From: Ramlibacter sp. Leaf400
Lineage (GTDB): Bacteria; Pseudomonadota; Gammaproteobacteria; Burkholderiales; Burkholderiaceae_C
Length of the DNA stretch: 64,000 nt
NCBI RefSeq assembly: GCF_001424545.1
Contig: NZ_LMQL01000003.1
Coordinates: 165,557 to 229,556, forward strand
Reading direction: 5' to 3'
The translations under genes were made by a program, and so were the position numbers. This document shows, one piece after another, positions 59,788-64,000 of this stretch. Each line of letters opens with the position of its first letter. The stretch's first letter is position 1. The notes under the pieces were generated by a model. The model had not been told where the DNA came from, made no database searches, and worked only from the letters and a program-made list of their open reading frames with translations.

Positions 59788-60894
59788 ATGCCGGCGACGG
59801 ACCAGATTCGGCTGCAGGAGATCGAGCGCGCGCGGCGGGCCGTGATGGGCGAAGGGCGCGGCGCCACCGATGGGCTGGTCGAGCGCTGGTTCGATCGCGG
59901 CTGGATCGAGCGCTCCTGGCGCCGCTGCCTGGCCCAGGGCCTGCGCCCCGACCACCGCGTCGCCTTCGACGTGCTGCCCGCGCAGGCGCTGCGCCGCACC
60001 GAGGAAGCCAGCCACACCCTGTTGCAGGCCGCGCGTCCGGTGATGTCGCGCCTGGCGCGCGCGATCGCCGGCAGCCGCTACTTCGCCGTGCTCACCGATG
60101 CGCAGGGCACGGTGGTGGGCGTGGACGGCGTGATCGACCGCAGCGATCGCCGCGCCCAGCTCATCACGCGCATCGGCGTCGACCTGTCCGAGCGCGCGGT
60201 GGGCACCACCGCCATCAGCGCGGCCCTGACCGAGCTGCGGCCGGTGTGGCTGCACCGGGGCGAGCACTTCTTCGAGGACACCAGCTGCTACAGCTGCGCG
60301 GGCGCGCCGCTGATCGGGCCAGACGGCCAGGCCGTGGGCATGCTGGACCTCACCGGCATCGACGCGGCCGAGCGCCCGGAACTCAAGCACCTGGTGGTGC
60401 AGTCGGCGCGCAGCATCGAGAACGCGCTGGCGATGGCGCGGCCGCATGCGCTGCTGCTGCGGCTGAACTGGCCCGGCCGCGCCTTCGGCGACGAGGACGG
60501 CCTGCTCTGCCTGGACCGCGACGGCGCGGTGGTCGGCCTGAACCCGGCCGCGCGGCAGATGCTCGGGCTCATCGGTGCGGGCGGCGCGATGCACTGCAGC
60601 GAAGTGTTCGCCACCGCGTGGGAAGGTTTCTTCGACCTGGCGCGCAGGGAGGGCGAGGCGCGGGAGGTGCCGCTGTGGTCCGGGCTCACCCTGCAGGTGC
60701 TGCCCACCCTGCCCGGCCACGCGCAGGCCGCGCGCCCGGCCGCAGCCGATTCGCGGATGCCGCTCAAGGACCTGGAAACGGAACTCATCCGCCGCGCCGT
60801 TCAGGATGCGCGCGGGAATGTGATGGCGGCGGCGAAGGCGCTGGGGATCAGCCGGGCGACGGTTTATCGCAAGCTGGGACAGCGGGGGCGGTAG
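59788..60894 (+). CDS. AcoR-like GAF/Fis-type regulator lacking the AAA+ domain
   Basis: A 368-residue regulator. The N-terminal AcoR pattern (ERSWRRCLAQGLRPDHRVAF) leads to a GAF domain (about 70-215, with VGTTAISAAL and SCYSCAGAPLIGPDGQAVGMLDLTG). A PAS-like region (about 240-310) follows. The C-terminal Fis helix-turn-helix is RRAVQDARGNVMAAAKALGISRATVYRKLG. The central sigma-54-activating AAA+ domain (Walker A, GAFTGA) is absent, so it cannot act as a normal sigma-54 activator. The start ATG 59788 has GGAG seven bases upstream. It is divergent from coxS and probably controls the cluster. Confidence 0.88.
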   Translation: MPATDQIRLQEIERARRAVMGEGRGATDGLVERWFDRGWIERSWRRCLAQGLRPDHRVAFDVLPAQALRRTEEASHTLLQAARPVMSRLARAIAGSRYFAVLTDAQGTVVGVDGVIDRSDRRAQLITRIGVDLSERAVGTTAISAALTELRPVWLHRGEHFFEDTSCYSCAGAPLIGPDGQAVGMLDLTGIDAAERPELKHLVVQSARSIENALAMARPHALLLRLNWPGRAFGDEDGLLCLDRDGAVVGLNPAARQMLGLIGAGGAMHCSEVFATAWEGFFDLARREGEAREVPLWSGLTLQVLPTLPGHAQAARPAAADSRMPLKDLETELIRRAVQDARGNVMAAAKALGISRATVYRKLGQRGR

Positions 60895-60921
60895 CGCCCC
60901 TCGTCACCCCCGCCCCTTTCC

Positions 60922-61009
60922 CGTCATTCCCGCGACGGCGGGAATCCAGCGCTCCCGCCTTCACTTCCGGAAGGGAAGCACTGGATCCCCGCCTCCGCGG
61001 GGATGACGG
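60922..61009. repeat. Intergenic hairpin repeat R1, full copy
   Basis: CGTCATTCCCGCGACGGCGG then GAATCCAGCG, a spacer, and GCACTGGATCCCCGCCTCCG then CGGGGATGACGG. The two ends are inverted, and each also folds alone. It lies between the regulator and modA. Confidence 0.85.
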
Positions 61010-61041
61010 ACACCGCCCCGTAAACTGCACGCACACCCAGG

Positions 61042-61794
61042 ATGAACCGCGCCCCACGCTCCGCCCTCCTCTTCGCCGTGCTCCTCGCTCACGGCGTCGC
61101 GCACGCCGCCCAAGTCAGCGTGGCCGTCGCGTCCAACTTCACCGCGCCGATGCGCAAGATCGCCGCCGCGTTCGAGCAGGCCAGCGGCCACAAGGCCACA
61201 CTGGCCTTCGGCTCCACCGGCCGCTTCTACGCGCAGGTGAAGAACGGCGCGCCCTTCCAGGTGCTGCTGGCGGCGGACGACGAGACGCCCGCGAAGCTGG
61301 AGAAGGAAGGCCTGGCCGTTCCCGGCTCGCGCTTCACCTACGCCACCGGCCGCCTCGTGCTCTGGAGCGCCAGCCCCGGCGTGGTCGACGAACGTGGCGA
61401 CGTGCTCCGGCAGCCCGGCACGGGCAAGGTCGCCATCGCAGACCCCAGGCTCGCACCCTACGGCGCCGCCGCGGTCGAGGTGATGCGCCGCCTGGGCGTG
61501 GAGCAGGCCCTGCAGCCGCGGCTGGTGCGGGGCGAGAACATCTCGCAGGCCTACCAGTACGTCGTCACCGGCAACGCACAGATGGGCTTCGTGGCGCTTT
61601 CGCAGGTGATGGTGGACGGCCGCATCGACAAGGGCTCGGCCTGGCCGGTTGCCGCATCGCTGCACACGCCGATCCGGCAGGACGCGGTGGTGCTCGCCGC
61701 CGGCCGGGACAGCCCGGCGGCCACCGCGCTGATGGCTTTCCTGCGCAGCGACGCCGCGCGTGCCATCGTGCGCGCGCACGGCTACGAGCTGTAG
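61042..61794 (+). CDS. modA: Molybdate ABC transporter substrate-binding protein
   Basis: A 250-residue periplasmic molybdate/tungstate receptor. Signal peptide about 1-23 (LLFAVLLAHGVAHAAQ). VAVASNFTAPMRKIAAAFEQASG and LAFGSTGRFYAQVKNGAPFQVLLAADDETPAKL are the ModA oxyanion-binding segments, and VAIADPRLAPYGAAAVEVM the hinge region. It belongs to modABC, which supplies the metal for the neighbouring molybdenum hydroxylase. No ModE site was recognised upstream. Confidence 0.95.
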   Translation: MNRAPRSALLFAVLLAHGVAHAAQVSVAVASNFTAPMRKIAAAFEQASGHKATLAFGSTGRFYAQVKNGAPFQVLLAADDETPAKLEKEGLAVPGSRFTYATGRLVLWSASPGVVDERGDVLRQPGTGKVAIADPRLAPYGAAAVEVMRRLGVEQALQPRLVRGENISQAYQYVVTGNAQMGFVALSQVMVDGRIDKGSAWPVAASLHTPIRQDAVVLAAGRDSPAATALMAFLRSDAARAIVRAHGYEL

Positions 61795-61796
61795 CC

Positions 61797-62480
61797 ATGC
61801 CGTTCACGCGCGAGGACCTGGGCGCGATCTGGCTCACGCTGAAGCTGGCCGGGGCCACCACCGTCCTGCTGCTCGTCATCGCCACGCCGATGGCCTGGTG
61901 GCTGGCCCATGCGCGCACCCGCCTCGCCGCGCTGGTGGCCGCGGTCGTCGCCCTGCCACTGGTGCTGCCGCCGACCGTGCTGGGCTTCTACCTGCTGGTG
62001 GTGTTCGGGCCGCAGGGCTGGGGCGGGCAGCTGACGCAATCGCTCGGACTGGGACTGCTGCCCTTCACCTTCGGCGGGCTGCTGGTCGCGTCCATCCTCT
62101 ATTCGCTGCCCTTCGCGGTGCAGCCGCTGCAGCATGCCTTCGAGGTGGTGGGCCGGCGGCCGATGGAAGTGGCGGCCACGCTGCGCGCGCGGCCGCTGGA
62201 TGCCTTCTTCACCGTGGCCGTGCCGCTCGCGCGGCCGGGGTTCGTCACGGCCGCGATCCTGAGCTTCGCGCACACGGTGGGCGAGTTCGGCGTGGTGCTG
62301 ATGATCGGCGGCAACATCCCCGAGAAGACGCGCGTGGTGTCGACGCAGATCTACGGCCACGTGGAGGCGCTGGACTACGCGCAGGCGCACTGGCTCTCGG
62401 GCGCGATGCTGGCGTTCTCCTTCCTGGTGCTGGCCGGCCTGGCGCTCTTCACGCGGCGCAGTGCGAGGGTGCTGCCGTGA
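61797..62480 (+). CDS. modB: Molybdate ABC transporter permease
   Basis: A 227-residue inner-membrane permease with five or six helices. The ABC-ATPase contact loop is VGRRPMEVAATLRARPLDAFFTVAVPLARPG near residues 115-145 (EAA motif), and LPLVLPPTVLGFYLLVVFG is typical of ModB. It starts two bases after the modA stop, and its stop overlaps the modC GTG. Confidence 0.95.
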   Translation: MPFTREDLGAIWLTLKLAGATTVLLLVIATPMAWWLAHARTRLAALVAAVVALPLVLPPTVLGFYLLVVFGPQGWGGQLTQSLGLGLLPFTFGGLLVASILYSLPFAVQPLQHAFEVVGRRPMEVAATLRARPLDAFFTVAVPLARPGFVTAAILSFAHTVGEFGVVLMIGGNIPEKTRVVSTQIYGHVEALDYAQAHWLSGAMLAFSFLVLAGLALFTRRSARVLP

Positions 62481-63565
62481 GCGCCCCGGCCCCCGATCGC
62501 CTGCGCCTGCGGCTGCAGCGGCCCGCGTTCGTGGTCGATGTCGACCTGGCGCTGCCGCGCGGCATCACGGTGCTTTTCGGCCCGTCCGGTTCCGGCAAGA
62601 CGACGGTGCTGCGCTGCGTCGCCGGGCTGGAGCGGGCGGCCGGCGAAGTGCACGTGGCCGGCCGCACCTGGCAGGACGACTCGCGCGGCGAGTTCCTGCC
62701 GCCCTGGCGGCGGCCGCTCGGCTACGTGTTCCAGGAGGCCAGCCTGTTCTCGCACCTCACGGTGGCGGGCAACCTGCAGTACGCGCAGCGGCGCGGGGGC
62801 GGCCCCGGCGGTGCCGAGGCGCTCGACCGCGCCGTCGCGCTGCTGGGCATCGCACCGCTGCTGCACCGGGCGACCGGCGACCTGTCCGGCGGCGAGCGCC
62901 AGCGCGTGGCGATCGCCCGCGCGCTGGCCACGCAGCCCGAGCTGCTCTTGCTGGACGAGCCCCTGGCATCGCTGGATGCCGCGCGCCGACGGGAGGTGCT
63001 GCCCTGGCTCGAAGACCTGCGCGACCGGCTGGGCATTCCCATGCTGTACGTCACGCACTCGGCCGACGAGATGGCGCGGCTGGCGGACACGGTGGTGCTG
63101 ATGGACGAGGGGCGGGTGCTGGCCAGCGGACCGCCCGCCGAGACGCTCACGCGGCTGGACCTGCCCCTCGCGCGCGACGAGGATGCCGGTGCGCTGCTGC
63201 CCGGCACGGTGGTCGAGCGAGACGAGCGCTGGCACCTGGTGCGGATGGATTTCGATGGCGGCTCGCTCTGGTTGCGTGACGACGGCTTGCGGGTGGGCGA
63301 GCGGGTGCGCGTGCGCGTGCTGGCGCGCGACGTGAGCCTGGCGCTGCAGCCGACGCCCGCCGGGGCCGTCAGCATCCAGAACGTGCTGGCCTGCACCGTC
63401 GTCGGCCTGGCGGAGGGGCCGCATCCTTCGCAGTCGCTGGTGGCGCTGGAGTGCGGCGGGCATCGGCTGGTGGCGCGCATCACGGCGCGGGCGGTGGATG
63501 CGTTGGGGCTTGGGCCGGGGCGGAGGGTGTGGGCGCAGGTGAAGTCGGTGGGGTTGGTGCGGTAG
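62477..63565 (+). CDS. modC: Molybdate ABC transporter ATPase
   Basis: A 362-residue ATPase. Walker A GPSGSGKTT near residue 36, signature LSGGERQRVAIARAL near 134, Walker B LLLLDEPLASLD near 156, H-loop THSADEM near 193. A C-terminal molybdenum-binding (Mop/TOBE) domain (about 293-360) senses oxyanion. The start is GTG 62477, overlapping the modB stop by four bases (GTGA). Last gene in the window. Confidence 0.95.
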   Translation: MSAPAPDRLRLRLQRPAFVVDVDLALPRGITVLFGPSGSGKTTVLRCVAGLERAAGEVHVAGRTWQDDSRGEFLPPWRRPLGYVFQEASLFSHLTVAGNLQYAQRRGGGPGGAEALDRAVALLGIAPLLHRATGDLSGGERQRVAIARALATQPELLLLDEPLASLDAARRREVLPWLEDLRDRLGIPMLYVTHSADEMARLADTVVLMDEGRVLASGPPAETLTRLDLPLARDEDAGALLPGTVVERDERWHLVRMDFDGGSLWLRDDGLRVGERVRVRVLARDVSLALQPTPAGAVSIQNVLACTVVGLAEGPHPSQSLVALECGGHRLVARITARAVDALGLGPGRRVWAQVKSVGLVR

Positions 63566-63645
63566 CTTGGCGTTGATGCAGGTGGCGCATTGCTGTTCGT
63601 TGCCTGCGGCAGGGGGTCCCCGGCGGAGGGCTCCTGATAGACCCC

Positions 63646-63733
63646 CGTCATTCCCGCGAAGGCGGGAATCCAGGGCGTCCGCCTTCGGCGGACTTCAGGG
63701 AAGCACTGGATCCCCGCCTTCGCGGGGATGACG
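63646..63733. repeat. Intergenic hairpin repeat R1, full copy
   Basis: CGTCATTCCCGCGAAGGCGG then GAATCCAGGG, a GTCCGCCTTCGGCGGAC inner stem, and GCACTGGATCCCCGCCTTCG then CGGGGATGACG. It is the best-preserved copy here. It begins the gene-free end of the window. Confidence 0.88.
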
Positions 63734-64000
63734 TGGCAAAGAAAAGCGGAGCGCAGTGGCGAGGCAGGCGGCGGGGCGCAGAGGTTTCCTGCTCGCACCC
63801 GCACCCTGCCCACGCGGCAGGCGGTGCCTGGCCCGGGCGATTTGTGGGACGAGCCGGGCTTTCCGCGGCCCGGCCGTTGCGAACCGTCAGGCGAGCTTGA
63901 TATCAACCTCTGACTCGCGGCAGCTGTCTGAACGGAGCTGCGTAGCAGCGCAGTGAGTTCTGCCGCGCAGGCCGGGCCGCGGAATGCCCTGCGAGTTGCG
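63734..64000. repeat. Long structured intergenic element at the right edge
   Basis: Part of the 435-base gene-free stretch after modC. Nested inverted repeats are visible: GGGCTTTCCGCGGCCCGGCC (63856-63875) against GGCCGGGCCGCGGAATGCCC (63970-63989), and inside them CGCGGCAG (63916-63923) against CTGCCGCG (63960-63967) with a GCTGCG-TAGCAGC hairpin at the centre. Short frames through it look like the frames that commonly cross R1-type repeats, not real genes. It may continue beyond the window. Confidence 0.55.

Noticed and set aside
63728..63956. Short plus-strand frames after modC
   Set aside because: They overlap one another in different frames within repeat DNA and show no recognisable domain or ribosome binding site.

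Overview
The window is about 70% GC with dense, tightly packed genes and very few gaps over 150 bases. Gene content and order point to a betaproteobacterium of the order Burkholderiales, most likely family Comamonadaceae (Ramlibacter/Variovorax-like). The main clues are the block ompA-ubiG-gph next to ssrA, divergent from gyrA-pheA-tyrA-aroA/cmk-rpsA-ihfB-lapA-lapB-rfaE1-rfaD, a glnA-ntrBC locus, and several intergenic repeat families typical of that family. The genus is an inference; no rRNA gene is present to settle it.

Layout. 1-4.5 kb: the N-terminal part of a PAS-GAF sensor kinase, an MFS transporter, chorismate synthase (aroC) and a two-CBS-domain protein, all on the minus strand. 4.6-11 kb (plus): metY, an alpha/beta hydrolase, then a cassette of two uncharacterised membrane proteins, a cytochrome P450 and an Mpo1-like protein, mostly linked by 4-base stop/start overlaps. 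11-16.4 kb: YihY, a DUF2069 protein, a GlcD-type FAD oxidoreductase, a lone CcdA-like antitoxin of lower GC, and the coupled thyA-folA-xthA. 16.5-21.5 kb (minus): glnA, a DUF4124 protein, ntrB and ntrC. glnA has a clear sigma-54 promoter and two upstream NtrC-type sites, so the regulators and their target are together. 21.5-26.8 kb: CinA-like protein, a three-gene envelope-like cluster (beta-propeller, NodB deacetylase, fatty-acid-hydroxylase-type membrane protein), a hydrolase and an rsuA-family pseudouridine synthase. 27-30 kb (minus): tmRNA (tag ANDERYALAA), gph, ubiG, ompA. 30-42.9 kb (plus): the gyrase, aromatic amino acid, ribosome and LPS heptose block, ending with a ComEA-like protein. 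43-49.7 kb: DinB-like protein, Asp/Glu racemase-family protein divergent from a complete TRAP transporter (dctPQM), a secreted protein, a LysR/cupin divergent pair and a small periplasmic protein.

49.8-63.6 kb is a molybdenum-enzyme region. A minus-strand operon runs coxS-coxL-coxM-moxR(coxD)-coxE-coxG-TonB receptor-xdhC. A divergent AcoR-like regulator without an AAA+ domain faces it, followed by modABC for molybdate import. The large subunit has the AYRGAGR active-site loop (form II), so the substrate is probably not, or not only, CO. The TonB receptor inside the operon suggests an imported substrate or cofactor. This is the best candidate here for an undescribed system.

At least five families of intergenic hairpin repeats are scattered through the window. 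One is nested inside another, one lies inside the cox operon, and one brackets ihfB and appears to supply its stop codon. The only gene-free stretch longer than 300 bases is 63,566-64,000, which is repeat sequence.
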